A stretch of 64,000 nucleotides of DNA from Mycobacterium sp. AZCC_0083 (GTDB lineage: Bacteria > Actinomycetota > Actinomycetes > Mycobacteriales > Mycobacteriaceae): assembly GCF_014202335.1 (NCBI RefSeq), contig NZ_JACHGP010000006.1, positions 310,001 through 374,000 on the forward strand. Reading direction: 5' to 3'. The notes under the pieces are model-generated. The model saw nothing but the letters and a program-made list of their open reading frames with translations, ran no database searches and was not told the origin of the DNA. Every line of letters starts with the position of its first letter. Position 1 is the first letter of the stretch. This document shows, piece by piece, positions 43,990 through 52,447 of the stretch. The translations under genes were made by a program, and so were the position numbers.

Positions 43990-44586
43990 TCAGTACTTGC
44001 TGATTCCTGCGACCTTGAACGTCGCTTTGGTCAGCTCGTAGTAGTTGTCGGAGTTGGTGGTGAAGGCGTCATTGGTGACGGATTGGCCAGGTGCGAGGTT
44101 GGCGACGTAGACGGTGTCTTCGGCGATGCGGTCACCGTTTGCGTCTACGGCCTCGATCTGAATGCTGTAGGTGGCTCGCTCGCTGCCCTTGTTGTGCACG
44201 GTGACGGGCAGTTTGCCGACCGTGATGCTGCTGTAGGTGCGGTCTCTGGTGAAGGTGCCGAAGTCGACGTCGAGGTCGTCATCGAGGATCTTCTCGGTGT
44301 TGGCGCCCGAGCTGTTGTTGAGAAGCTCGTTGCTGTTGCTGGTCATCTCGTCGACGCTGCTCGACATCAAGATGAATGGTGCGACGAACACCAAGAAGGC
44401 AAGGACGATCGCCACGACGCCGCTGATGACCGCGATGATCACGCCGTTGTTGCGCTTCTTCGGAGGTGCTGGCGGATATCCGTAACCGTTGGGCGGCAAG
44501 GGAGCCGGGGCCCCGTAGCCGTACGGCGGAGTGGACTGCTCGTAGGGGTTGGGTTGCCAGCCTGAATGCGGTGATGGGTAGGACAT
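43990..44586 (-). CDS. Membrane-anchored FxLYD-like protein
   Basis: A 198-residue protein starting at ATG 44586. It has a Tyr/Pro-rich cytosolic head (SYPSPHSGWQPNPYEQSTPP), one strong helix (GVIIAVISGVVAIVLAFLVF) and an outer beta domain: YSSITVGKLPVTVHNKGSER, ATYSIQIEAVDANGDRIAED, then TVYVANLAPGQSVTND. This is the layout of FxLYD-type extracytoplasmic domains seen in many actinobacterial membrane proteins of unknown role. It has no PknH cysteines. Its head resembles the other Pro/Tyr-rich proteins of the locus. Confidence 0.72.
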   Translation of the reverse strand: MSYPSPHSGWQPNPYEQSTPPYGYGAPAPLPPNGYGYPPAPPKKRNNGVIIAVISGVVAIVLAFLVFVAPFILMSSSVDEMTSNSNELLNNSSGANTEKILDDDLDVDFGTFTRDRTYSSITVGKLPVTVHNKGSERATYSIQIEAVDANGDRIAEDTVYVANLAPGQSVTNDAFTTNSDNYYELTKATFKVAGISKY

Positions 44587-44643
44587 GTCGTGTGACCTTT
44601 CTTGAAAGTCTTGGGGTGTAGCGGGTTTGGCGAGATTGTTGAA

Positions 44644-45126
44644 CTACGCGGTGGCGGCGGTGCGCAGTGCCGGCGAGGACGGGTTGCGTGGTGGACGCAG
44701 TTGCGCCACGGCGGGCACGGTTTCGTCGCTCGCTGCGCGCAACAATGGGGCGTTGCTGGGATGTGTACGCGGGTCGATGGTGCCATCGGCGATACCTCGC
44801 AGGATCTCGCGCTGGGCGTTCAACACGGGAATCTTGCGGGCCAGGTCGCCCGGCAGCTGCACACCGGCCCACACGCCGTAGGCGATTTCCTGGTGCAGGG
44901 CTTCCTTGGCGCAGCGGCGCTGCTGGGCCAAGGGGCAACGCAGAAGGCAGGCGGTACGCGCGGTTTCGGACAGGCGTGCTGCCCGCTGCATCACCTCGAG
45001 AGTGGGGCCACCCATGTCTCCGTCTTCGCGTTCGGTGTGCCCGCCGAAGAACAGATCCGGGTCGGCGCTACACGGAGCTGCACCGGTGCCGCTGAGAGTG
45101 TCGGTTGCAATGGTGTTGGAGTGCAT
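44644..45126 (-). CDS. WhiB-like iron-sulfur protein with atypical cysteine spacing
   Basis: A 160-residue Wbl protein starting at ATG 45126. Four cysteines are present: Cys19 (CSADPDLFFGG), Cys60 and Cys64 (ACLLRCPLAQQRRC) and Cys72. A GVWAG turn (YGVWAGVQLPGDL) follows, as in all WhiB proteins. The usual pattern is C-x2-C-x5-C, whereas this one is C-x3-C-x7-C, so cluster binding may differ. The C-terminal 70 residues (LNAQREILRGIADGTIDPRT) are longer than in most Wbl proteins. It lies in a run of same-strand genes beside the sensor proteins, so it may control them or relay redox state (inference). Confidence 0.85.
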   Translation of the reverse strand: MHSNTIATDTLSGTGAAPCSADPDLFFGGHTEREDGDMGGPTLEVMQRAARLSETARTACLLRCPLAQQRRCAKEALHQEIAYGVWAGVQLPGDLARKIPVLNAQREILRGIADGTIDPRTHPSNAPLLRAASDETVPAVAQLRPPRNPSSPALRTAATA

Positions 45127-45167
45127 GATGTTTCGCCGTATCTCTGGTTTTGGATGTGGTAACGGGC

Positions 45168-45908
45168 TCATACCGACTGCGAGTCGGCGTTGTCGGCGAT
45201 GGCCTGGGTGATCTTGACGGCCTGCTCCTCGGCGCGACCCGTCGAGCAGGACATCACGTCGATGAAGATGTCGCGATAGGTGGCGATCGCGCGCTCGCAG
45301 GTGCTGCTGCCGCCGACTGATGTCTGACCCAAGGTGACGATGGTGTGGGCGTCGTTGACGCGCGGTGCGTCGAGAACCCAGGAGTCGCCGCCAGCGGTGA
45401 CGGTCCTGCCCTTGCAATCCGCCCACGCGTCGGCGGTGGCCGTCATGTGGGCAAGGGCCTCGCGCTTGCTGTCCAGTTGCACGACCGCCTCGGTGACGAT
45501 CAAGTTCGGTCCCGAACCGTCGTCGGAGAGGACCTTGAACGCGACGTCCTGTGGGTCGGTGTCGGCGTAGGAAGCGGCCTGGCCCGGGCTGAATGCGCTG
45601 ACACATTGGGAGGGCCGCACCGACCCCGTTCCGAGCTTGTTGCCCGACCTGACCTCGTCGAGGTCGCGGGCGCCGAGCAGGCTGCCTGCCTCGCGGTCGG
45701 TGACGAGCAGGGCTTCCAGGCTCGTCGTTCCGGTGAAGGTGGGGAGCGGAGCGGCGGGCGTGGCGGCGGCGGTTCCCGCGCTGACCGCGACGGCCATGCC
45801 GGCAAGCACGCTGGCGGTGGCCAGTCGCACCACGGTGGGACGAGCGTGGGCGGACGTCTGCCGAACGACGAGTGCGCGGGCGTTGTTCTGGCGGGCGGTG
45901 ATGCTCAT
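45168..45908 (-). CDS. Secreted PknH-type sensor-domain protein
   Basis: A 246-residue exported protein. The start ATG 45908 gives a signal peptide (VRLATASVLAGMAVAVSAGT, cleavage after AAA) with no later membrane helix, unlike the other sensor proteins here. The PknH-like cysteines are in SQCVSAFSPG, WADCKGRT, STCERAIATYRD and DVMSCSTG. SLEALLVTDREAGSLLGARD is the familiar start of the domain. It could be a soluble ligand-binding form that works with the anchored ones. It is divergent from the FHA-HTH gene at 46253 over a 344-base region with mirrored motifs. Confidence 0.82.
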   Translation of the reverse strand: MSITARQNNARALVVRQTSAHARPTVVRLATASVLAGMAVAVSAGTAAATPAAPLPTFTGTTSLEALLVTDREAGSLLGARDLDEVRSGNKLGTGSVRPSQCVSAFSPGQAASYADTDPQDVAFKVLSDDGSGPNLIVTEAVVQLDSKREALAHMTATADAWADCKGRTVTAGGDSWVLDAPRVNDAHTIVTLGQTSVGGSSTCERAIATYRDIFIDVMSCSTGRAEEQAVKITQAIADNADSQSV

Positions 45909-46252
45909 GAGCTGACCTCTCGGGGGAAGTGAAGTTGTAGCGATGCGATGACTATAACCATAGCGTAAGTCGTAGCGCAAGAAGAACGGTGAAATTGGTG
46001 TCGACCGACGCCGCTGGGCGCGGCTGAAAAGCGATTTACGTGCGAATATAGTCAACCAAGCGGAAGCCTGTTGCTTGTGTGCCGACGCTGTTGACCCATG
46101 AATCCATTGCATCTAACGACGTCGAATCGCCGCAGTGCTGCAACAAGAACTTGCGTAGTCGATGCGCCTTGCGCTACGTTTCAAGCAGTCGCAGCGCCCC
46201 AGTGCTACGACTGTCACTCCGAAATGTTGCCGATGCTCAGACAGGGGACCCC
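45909..46252. promoter_or_regulatory. Divergent control region with mirrored CTTGCGCTACG motifs
   Basis: No gene fits in this gap. An 11-base word, CTTGCGCTACG, occurs once on each strand, pointing at each flanking gene: 45981-45971 (minus, 63 bases before the secreted sensor gene) and 46168-46178 (plus, 75 bases before the FHA gene). Weaker copies sit beside them (CTTACGCTATG at 45968-45958 minus; CTTGCGTAG at 46150-46158 plus). On the left, TTGCGC-N18-TATAGT looks like a sigma-A type promoter; on the right, TTGCGT-N18-TACGTT is similar. This is either a shared operator or paired promoters. Confidence 0.5.
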
Positions 46253-47134
46253 GTGGACATCGCATCCGCCGATCGCCGTGGGCCGACCAACGCCGTCGGC
46301 GACGATCTACTCGTGAACGTCAACGGGGCGCGGGTGCTCCGCCGCGCAGTGGACGGCGCATTCATCATTGGGCGCGACGTCCCGCCATCGCACATACGGA
46401 TCGATCACCCGGGGATCTCGCGCCTGCACGTCCGCCTGTTGCCGGGGGCCCGCTGGGAACTCGTCGACTACGACAGTCGAAACGGTGTGTACCTAGATGG
46501 GCACCGGATTGAATACGAAATGCCAATCACCGACGGCATGACCGTGCACCTCGGCGCTTACGACGGAATCCCCGTCACCTTCCTCTACGTCCCCGCCGAG
46601 CAGCAGCACACGCCGACCGATGAAGTCTTCGACCCGGACGTGCAGCGCACTGGTCATGCCGTCGCCGACCGACTCGAAGAACTGGGACTGTCCGCACGCG
46701 AACTCGGCAAGGACGCCGGCATCGACACAGCGATAGTGGACGGATTGATCGCAGGACTCAGCTGGCCCGACGCGGCAGCACGGGGCGCAATCGAGACCGC
46801 CCTGGCCTGGCCGACGGCTGCCCTCGAGGAGGTCCGCCGAGGCGAGCCCGACGGCGAGATCACCGAAGTCATCACACCCGCCATGCGGCGGGCACTACTG
46901 ATCGATGCCGCAGCCCTGACGCTGGCCAACGTCGACAGGGCCATCGCCGACCTGCCCCCGGCCGCCGACCCCCGGTTCACCACCAAGGCCGAACGGCTGC
47001 TGAACCTCCTGGCCGCACTGGAGAACTCACTGGGCACCACCCCCGCCCTCGAAGATGGTGGCGGCGCGGAAATGCTGCGCACCGTCACGCGCGTCTATAC
47101 CAGCATCCTCACGCTTGCCGGCGCCGCGAGGTGA
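46253..47134 (+). CDS. FHA-domain protein with HTH-like C-terminal part (FHA-HTH 1)
   Basis: A 293-residue cytosolic protein. The FHA domain (residues about 17-105) has the phosphothreonine-binding residues: FIIGRDVPPSHIRI, PGISRLHVRL and DYDSRNGVYLDGHRIE. Next comes an XRE-like helical segment (RLEELGLSARELGKDAGIDT, then LIAGLSWPDAAARGAIETAL) and a helical tail. The GTG at 46253 has an AGGGGA site; upstream in-frame ATG codons at 46079 would put coding sequence across the promoter region. It resembles the 53579-54670 protein in layout. FHA plus HTH suggests a DNA-binding readout of kinase signalling (inference). Confidence 0.8.
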   Translation: MDIASADRRGPTNAVGDDLLVNVNGARVLRRAVDGAFIIGRDVPPSHIRIDHPGISRLHVRLLPGARWELVDYDSRNGVYLDGHRIEYEMPITDGMTVHLGAYDGIPVTFLYVPAEQQHTPTDEVFDPDVQRTGHAVADRLEELGLSARELGKDAGIDTAIVDGLIAGLSWPDAAARGAIETALAWPTAALEEVRRGEPDGEITEVITPAMRRALLIDAAALTLANVDRAIADLPPAADPRFTTKAERLLNLLAALENSLGTTPALEDGGGAEMLRTVTRVYTSILTLAGAAR

Positions 47135-47167
47135 CGGTTTTGGCGAATGAGTTGGCTGTCCCCGCCG

Positions 47168-47641
47168 TCACGGAGTGACCGGCGTCCCCTCACCGATGGT
47201 TGGGCATGCCTGCTTGATGTCGTGAATTGCGGCGGTCATGCGGGTGGTCGCGCGGAAGAAGTCCGTGCTGGGGGCCGATGGCGACGAGGGCGTCAGCCGG
47301 CTCCGGCTGAGCTCGTCGAACGCGTCGGCAACCGTGTAGAGGTTGGCGCGAAGCGTCGCAGATCCGACGAGATCGGCTGCAGTGCGAATGTCGTTGGCTG
47401 CCTGCGCCTCCCGGGCAGCGGCGGCCGCGTAGTCGGGCTGCTCGTCGTCCCCTGTAGGGGGAGACGCGATGTCGGGAGGGAGATTCTGGTAAACGTCGGG
47501 CATGGTGGCGCCCCAGGGCTGCAGGGCACGCTCGGCTTGTCGGCAGTCATCACCATGGGGACGATCGACGAGCGCCATGACGATACCGGCGACGACCAGA
47601 ACCACGGCAGTGACACCGACGATGAGTAGCCGTGTTCTCAT
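47168..47641 (-). CDS. Small membrane-anchored helical protein of unknown function
   Basis: A 157-residue protein. It starts at ATG 47641 with MRTRLLIVGVTAVVLVVAGI, an uncleaved anchor or signal, then a mostly helical outer part (DCRQAERALQPWGATMPDVY; NDIRTAADLVGSATLRANLY; FFRATTRMTAAIHDIKQACP). Two cysteines, near each end of the mature part, could pair. It is convergent with the FHA-HTH gene. I do not recognise a family; small exported helical proteins like this are common beside mycobacterial kinases. Confidence 0.62.
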   Translation of the reverse strand: MRTRLLIVGVTAVVLVVAGIVMALVDRPHGDDCRQAERALQPWGATMPDVYQNLPPDIASPPTGDDEQPDYAAAAAREAQAANDIRTAADLVGSATLRANLYTVADAFDELSRSRLTPSSPSAPSTDFFRATTRMTAAIHDIKQACPTIGEGTPVTP

Positions 47642-47672
47642 GGGTTTCTGCCTCCGGGTCCGCCACAAAGCA

Positions 47673-47706
47673 TCCTGGCCGGCGATGTCGTCGTCACCGG
47701 CCAGGA
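47673..47706 (-). terminator. Hairpin after the DUF4189 gene
   Basis: A perfect 10-bp stem, TCCTGGCCGG and CCGGCCAGGA, with a 14-base loop. It begins 15 bases after the stop of the 47721-48098 gene on the minus strand and ends before the next gene's start at 47641. Confidence 0.6.
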
Positions 47707-47720
47707 GAAGTACTCGACGA

Positions 47721-48098
47721 TCAGCTCAGGGTGTTGCAGGCCCAGGAGTCGACCCAGCCGCCGGGGAGGCGGCTCTTGGCGTCGGCGATGGCCGCCGACA
47801 GGCTACGTCCATAGCCCCCTTGCAAGGTGCTGCCGTCAAAGGCCACGGCGCCGCAGTCCTTGAAGCTGCTCAGTACCTCGCAACTGGAGTACCCGCAGTA
47901 ACTCAGTGAGGCTTGTTCGGCGTTGGAACGCGACGGGTAGTTCCACACCGAACCGCCGGCACCATTGGTGGCGTAGGCGATGGCTCCGTAGGCCAACGCA
48001 GCTTCTGCTTGTGGGGCGACTACCACGTTGACCGCTGCGGCGGCGATAACGCCCGCGGCCGCTATGGCCGCGCGCTGAGAGAGGACAGACACCTTCAT
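47721..48098 (-). CDS. Secreted DUF4189-domain protein
   Basis: A 125-residue exported protein. ATG 48098 gives a signal peptide (RAAIAAAGVIAAAAVNVVVA, cleavage near AEA). The mature domain has the DUF4189 pattern, YGAIAYATNGAGGSVWNYPS, then EQASLSYCGYSSCEVL, FKDCGAVAFDG and SWACNTLS with four cysteines. Mycobacteria carry several such secreted proteins of unknown role. An AAAGGA ribosome site lies before the ATG. It is flanked by hairpins on both sides, so it is probably transcribed alone. Confidence 0.83.
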   Translation of the reverse strand: MKVSVLSQRAAIAAAGVIAAAAVNVVVAPQAEAALAYGAIAYATNGAGGSVWNYPSRSNAEQASLSYCGYSSCEVLSSFKDCGAVAFDGSTLQGGYGRSLSAAIADAKSRLPGGWVDSWACNTLS

Positions 48099-48172
48099 GA
48101 CTAGATCCTTTTCTGGGCGCCGGTTCGGCGCGCCGGACAATGTGAACGGGTTTGGGAGTGAAGAGAATTCGG

Positions 48173-48892
48173 TCAGGGAGTGGGCAATGCCGGCTTCGTG
48201 GCGGTGACCTGCTTGCCGAAGTCGGACAGCGTCATGACGAGCTTCGTGTCGGGCGTCGGGTCGATTTGGGCTTGCACCAGATAGTGCGGATCGCTATCGG
48301 CGATCCACACCGTCATCGGCACCGTCTGCTCCTTCTCGGGTGCCTTGCGCGCGCCGGCCAGTTCGGCGACGTCGTTGGTGGACGCCGTACCGGTGATCTT
48401 GGTGGTTTTGGTCCCGTTGATGTCTTCGGTGCCAGCGGACTTGGGATCCTTGAGCTTGGCCAGCGCGTTGGCCAAGCCCTGCTGCGGGTCGAGCAGAACG
48501 GACAGGTTGTAGATCGAGCTGCCCGGTCCGTAGTCGACGAATATTCCTGGCTCGGCGATGTCGGAGTAGAGCTTGCCGTCGACGTAGATGAGCTTGGCTT
48601 CCTGCGTGTCTTGGCCCATCTGGATGGAGGCAGTCCCGGTGGCGGCCACGGCGGGCTTGGACGCGACGTCGGCCTCGAGCTTGGTGACCTTGAGATTGGG
48701 AATCTGGCCGTCGGCGGTGACCACGAAGTGGGCGCTGGTCAGATTCTTCATCGCATCCGACGATTGCTTGACCAAAGTGGCGGCGTCTGCGCCACCGCCG
48801 GATGTTCCCGTGTCTGGGCTCGACGAGCAGCCCGACAGGGTGATCGCAGCCGCAGCGGTGAGCGCTAGCGCTGCACCGAATCGAAGCCTCAT
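48173..48892 (-). CDS. LppX/LprAFG-family lipoprotein
   Basis: A 239-residue lipoprotein starting at ATG 48892. Its signal ends in the lipobox ITLSGC. The mature part is LprG/LppX-like, a half-barrel that binds acylated lipids: ATLVKQSSDAMKNLTSAHFV, LEADVASKPAVAATG, KLYSDIAEPGIFVDYG and TVWIADSDPHYLVQAQID. LprG usually pairs with an MFS exporter, which is not here. LprF-type paralogues have been linked to sensor kinases in mycobacteria, so a role as accessory sensor is possible but unproven. Confidence 0.86.
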   Translation of the reverse strand: MRLRFGAALALTAAAAITLSGCSSSPDTGTSGGGADAATLVKQSSDAMKNLTSAHFVVTADGQIPNLKVTKLEADVASKPAVAATGTASIQMGQDTQEAKLIYVDGKLYSDIAEPGIFVDYGPGSSIYNLSVLLDPQQGLANALAKLKDPKSAGTEDINGTKTTKITGTASTNDVAELAGARKAPEKEQTVPMTVWIADSDPHYLVQAQIDPTPDTKLVMTLSDFGKQVTATKPALPTP

Positions 48893-48994
48893 ACATTCTC
48901 GCTTTCTGGTAGCCAGCACCCGGGCTGTCCGCGGCGCCTTGGTCGGATCACACATTAAACGTTCAGCGACGACCCCCGCTGACACATCTGGAGA

Positions 48995-49017
48995 CTCACG
49001 TCGAGCACCGACGTGAG
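48995..49017 (-). terminator. Hairpin after the FHA-ABC gene
   Basis: A perfect 9-bp stem, CTCACGTCG and CGACGTGAG, with a 5-base loop, about 40 bases beyond the stop at 49056 on the minus strand. There is no T-run. It separates the exporter gene from the lipoprotein gene. Confidence 0.5.
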
Positions 49018-49055
49018 CGGAATCAGGGCTGCTCATCGACGTTTTGGGCTGCGCG

Positions 49056-52000
49056 TCAGGCGATCTTGTCGGTGATCTGCTTGGCGATGTCGTCGGCCTG
49101 CTGACCGCCTGTCGAGGTGCACGCCGCGACGTCGATGACGACGTTGGAATCGGTGGTCAGCACGTGCTGGCAGGACCGCCCTGGCTCGGTGGAGGTGACG
49201 GTGAGGCGACCTTCCACGGATTTGGGCTCACCGACGGTGACGGTGCGGGGCGGCTTGCCGTCGCTGGTGAGGGTGACCGCGGTCTTGGCGCAGTTACGCC
49301 ACTCGTTGATCTGCGTATCCTGCACTGTCGCAGCAGCTTCCGCGCTGGGGTAGCTGGTGACGAACTGGGTGGCGGCGATGGTGGGATCACTCGGGATCGA
49401 CAGGTCGCTGCCTGCCGTCGCGGTGAAGTCGGTGCCGGGGTACATCGCAGCGTTGCCGGCATCAGCGGCGCCCGCGCAATTCGGCGGCGCTGCGGTGCTT
49501 ACCCGGTGGGTGGTCGACGGGGACGGCACGAGATCAGCCAGGGCCGGCGCGTTCATCACGGAGCTCACCGTCTTGGCGTCTAGAAGGAGCCCGCCGAGCT
49601 GGTCGGGCGCAACGGGCTGCTGCGGCGGCGCCTCGCCCTGCGTGGGGATGGACGGCATCCCCGCATTGGCTGCGGGGTCGCGGGTTCCGCCGCCACGGGT
49701 GAGCACCGAAAGGCCCGCGATGAATGCGGCCACCAGGACCACCACCACGACGATGCCGGCGACCTTCGACGCCACGCCGCGCGTGCGTTCGCCACCATCC
49801 GGGGTGGGAAGACGTAGTCGGCGTCGCACCAGAATGGCGGCCACGATGCCAAGAAGCAGCAGCACACCCATGTCGAGCGCCCACCACGGCAGGGTGTGGC
49901 GCCACAGCGGGTCGTCGACCGTGATCAACGGCGCGACCTTGAGCAGGTCGATGGTCGACGCCGACGCCGCGAAACCCCAACGCGCAGGCAGGAACCACGA
50001 TGCCTGCTCCAACCCAATGCGGGCCGTGACAGGGATCAATCCGCCGGAGAACACGATGCTGAGCATGATGACGACGACCAGCATGGGCAGAATCTGCTCG
50101 TTGGATCGGGCGAGTGAGGACCACAGCAGACCGAAGATCGCCGACACGATCGCGGTCAGCGCCAAGGTGGCGTAGAGGTCGTAGATCGGGTTGCCCAAGG
50201 CGATGGCGCCTTGGGTGGGTCCGCCCTTGCCGTAGACGACGATCGCGGTCACGATCGCGGTTTGCAACGCGGCGAATCCGCTGTACACGAAGATCTTTGA
50301 CGCCAGATACGCCCCCGATGACAACCCCACGGACTGCTCGCGCCGGAAGATGGTGCGCTCACCGACCAGGTCGCGAATCGTCAAGGCGGTACCCATGAAG
50401 ACCGCGGAGATGTTGGCCAGGATGAGCAGCTGGGTCGGTTCGTTGGGTGCCCCGCTGGCCGTGGTGGCCACACCGAGGCCCACCTTGCCGGGCACCACCA
50501 GAGACAGCGCGCCGAGGACGAACGGCAGCAGCACCAGAAAGGCGGTGTAGCCACGATCGGCGAAGATCAGCCGCACCTGTCGCCTTGCGAGCGTGAGCAT
50601 TTGACGGGTGGTGCTGGTGTGGGCAGGCTCGCCCAGCGGTCCGGCCGGGGTGGCGGGCGCCGCCGGCTGCGCCGCCTCGGGGTTGCGGGCCAGGAAGGCC
50701 GCATGGGCGTCGTCCGGCCGGGTGGACACCCAGGCGAAGATGTCGGCCCAGTCGGTCGTGCCCATCGCAGCGCCGATCGCCGCCGGCGGACCGGCGTACG
50801 CGGTCTTGCCGCCGGGGGCCAGCAACAGCACCTGGTCGCACATGCTCAGGTAGGTCAGGGAGTGGGTGACGACGACCACGGTGCGCCCGGCGTCGGCCAG
50901 CCGGCGAAGCATCGACATCACCTGGCGGTCCAGGGCTGGGTCCAGACCCGACGTCGGCTCGTCGAGGATCAGCAGCGACGGGCCGGTCAGCAACTCCAAC
51001 GCCACCGAGGCGCGTTTGCGTTGCCCGCCAGACAGTTTGTCGACGCGCTTGTTGCGGTGCTCGGTGAGCTCGAGCTCGCCGAGCACGCGGTCTACGACCG
51101 CCCGCCGATCGGCCCTGCTGGTGTCCGGGGGTAGCCGCAGCTGCGCGGCATACGACAACGCCTGGTCGACGGTGAGCTGCCGGTGCACGACGTCGTCTTG
51201 GGGGACCATGCCGATCCGGGAGCGCATGGAGGCGTACTCGGCGTGCACGTCGTGCCCGTCGAACGTCACCTGCCCCGAGGTGGGTTGCGCGGCGCCGCCG
51301 AGCAGCTTGATCAGCGTGGATTTGCCCGCGCCGGAGGGCCCGATCACCGCCGTGAGGGTGCCAGGCCGCGCAGTGAACGACACGTTGGTCAGCAGCTGGT
51401 GGCCGTCGATGGCAAGACCGAGTTGATGGGCCTGAACGCCGCCGGTCGTCTCGGTCGCCGTCCGCGGCGTCACCGTGGTCCCGCCCGCGAAGACCAGGTC
51501 GGTGTTGCCGATGGTGATGACGTCGCCGGCCCGCAGCGTCACCGCGGTGATGCGGACCCCGTTGACGAAAGTGCCGTTGCCGCTGGCGTTGTCGAACAGC
51601 TGAGTGCCCGTAGGTGCCGCCACCAGGTAGGCGTGCGTGCGCGAGGTCAGTGAGTCGTCGATGCGGACGGTCGAGGTGGAATGCCTGCCGATCGTGACCG
51701 CCCCTGGCGGCGGTTCGGACGGGCGTTGCGGCAGAACCTTCTTGACCACGCCCGTCATCCGCCCGACCATGTCGGCATCCTGCGGGGCCGCCGGGGAGGG
51801 CGCCGGCGGTTGGGGCGGTGCCGGTCGCGGTGCTGCGGGCGGCCGCTGCGGTGGGACGGGGGGCCTTGGCTGCGGTGGTGCGGGCGGCCCCGGCTGGCGT
51901 GGCTGCGGCGGTCGCTGCACCGGAGGTGGCGTGCCCCGCTGCTGTGGTGGTGCTGCGGGTCGCGGGGGCGGTGACGGCCGCATCGGGGGCGGTACTGTTG

Positions 52001-52394
52001 GCGGCCCCGGGCGCGGTGGCACGAGGCGCGCGACTTGTAGCTGCTGCGTGGTGATTTGGAACGTCAGCGCAGGCCCATCCGGAGCGCCGAGATTGATGCG
52101 CACGTCATCGTCGATCGGCACGCTGCCCACGCGCTTGCCGTTCACGTAGATGCCGTTGCGGCTCTTGTCGATCGCGACCCACTGTGGTCCGTCGGCGTGC
52201 AGCACCATGTGAACCCGCGAAATCGCTTGCTTGGCAGCGGTATCGACGCGGATGTGACGGTGTAGGTCCTGGCCAGGGCGGCTGCTATCGCGGCCAACGG
52301 TGATGTCCGGGCCAGGGGCGAACGCGAACATCGACTCTCCGAGCCGCACCACCAGCGGAGGCGTCACATCCCGGGTCACCATGGCCCCTCCCAT
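49056..52394 (-). CDS. FHA-FHA-ABC exporter (Rv1747-like) fused to a C-terminal PknH-type sensor domain
   Basis: A 1112-residue protein. FHA domain 1 spans about residues 15-115 (GRDSSR 34-39, SRVH 59-62, SRNG 78-81). A Pro-rich linker covers 125-205. FHA domain 2 spans about 220-305 (GRHST 236-240, TSRTH 250-254, SGNG 271-274). The ATPase has Walker A GPSGAGKST near 352, signature LSGGQRKRASVALELL and Walker B LLILDEPTSGLDPALD. An ABC-2 membrane domain covers roughly 620-880. Rv1747 ends about there (865 residues). Here an additional helix (VVVVVLVAAFIAGLSVLT) leads to a PknH-like domain with cysteines in NCAGAADAG, WRNCAKTA, SCQHVLTTDSN and DVAACTSTG. The start is ATG 52394 or four codons later. 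Confidence 0.9.
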   Translation of the reverse strand: MGGAMVTRDVTPPLVVRLGESMFAFAPGPDITVGRDSSRPGQDLHRHIRVDTAAKQAISRVHMVLHADGPQWVAIDKSRNGIYVNGKRVGSVPIDDDVRINLGAPDGPALTFQITTQQLQVARLVPPRPGPPTVPPPMRPSPPPRPAAPPQQRGTPPPVQRPPQPRQPGPPAPPQPRPPVPPQRPPAAPRPAPPQPPAPSPAAPQDADMVGRMTGVVKKVLPQRPSEPPPGAVTIGRHSTSTVRIDDSLTSRTHAYLVAAPTGTQLFDNASGNGTFVNGVRITAVTLRAGDVITIGNTDLVFAGGTTVTPRTATETTGGVQAHQLGLAIDGHQLLTNVSFTARPGTLTAVIGPSGAGKSTLIKLLGGAAQPTSGQVTFDGHDVHAEYASMRSRIGMVPQDDVVHRQLTVDQALSYAAQLRLPPDTSRADRRAVVDRVLGELELTEHRNKRVDKLSGGQRKRASVALELLTGPSLLILDEPTSGLDPALDRQVMSMLRRLADAGRTVVVVTHSLTYLSMCDQVLLLAPGGKTAYAGPPAAIGAAMGTTDWADIFAWVSTRPDDAHAAFLARNPEAAQPAAPATPAGPLGEPAHTSTTRQMLTLARRQVRLIFADRGYTAFLVLLPFVLGALSLVVPGKVGLGVATTASGAPNEPTQLLILANISAVFMGTALTIRDLVGERTIFRREQSVGLSSGAYLASKIFVYSGFAALQTAIVTAIVVYGKGGPTQGAIALGNPIYDLYATLALTAIVSAIFGLLWSSLARSNEQILPMLVVVIMLSIVFSGGLIPVTARIGLEQASWFLPARWGFAASASTIDLLKVAPLITVDDPLWRHTLPWWALDMGVLLLLGIVAAILVRRRLRLPTPDGGERTRGVASKVAGIVVVVVLVAAFIAGLSVLTRGGGTRDPAANAGMPSIPTQGEAPPQQPVAPDQLGGLLLDAKTVSSVMNAPALADLVPSPSTTHRVSTAAPPNCAGAADAGNAAMYPGTDFTATAGSDLSIPSDPTIAATQFVTSYPSAEAAATVQDTQINEWRNCAKTAVTLTSDGKPPRTVTVGEPKSVEGRLTVTSTEPGRSCQHVLTTDSNVVIDVAACTSTGGQQADDIAKQITDKIA

Positions 52395-52447
52395 GCTTCT
52401 GGCTCCTCCAGCTGAGACTGTATGCGGCGGCTCGCTAGCCGCCCTAC

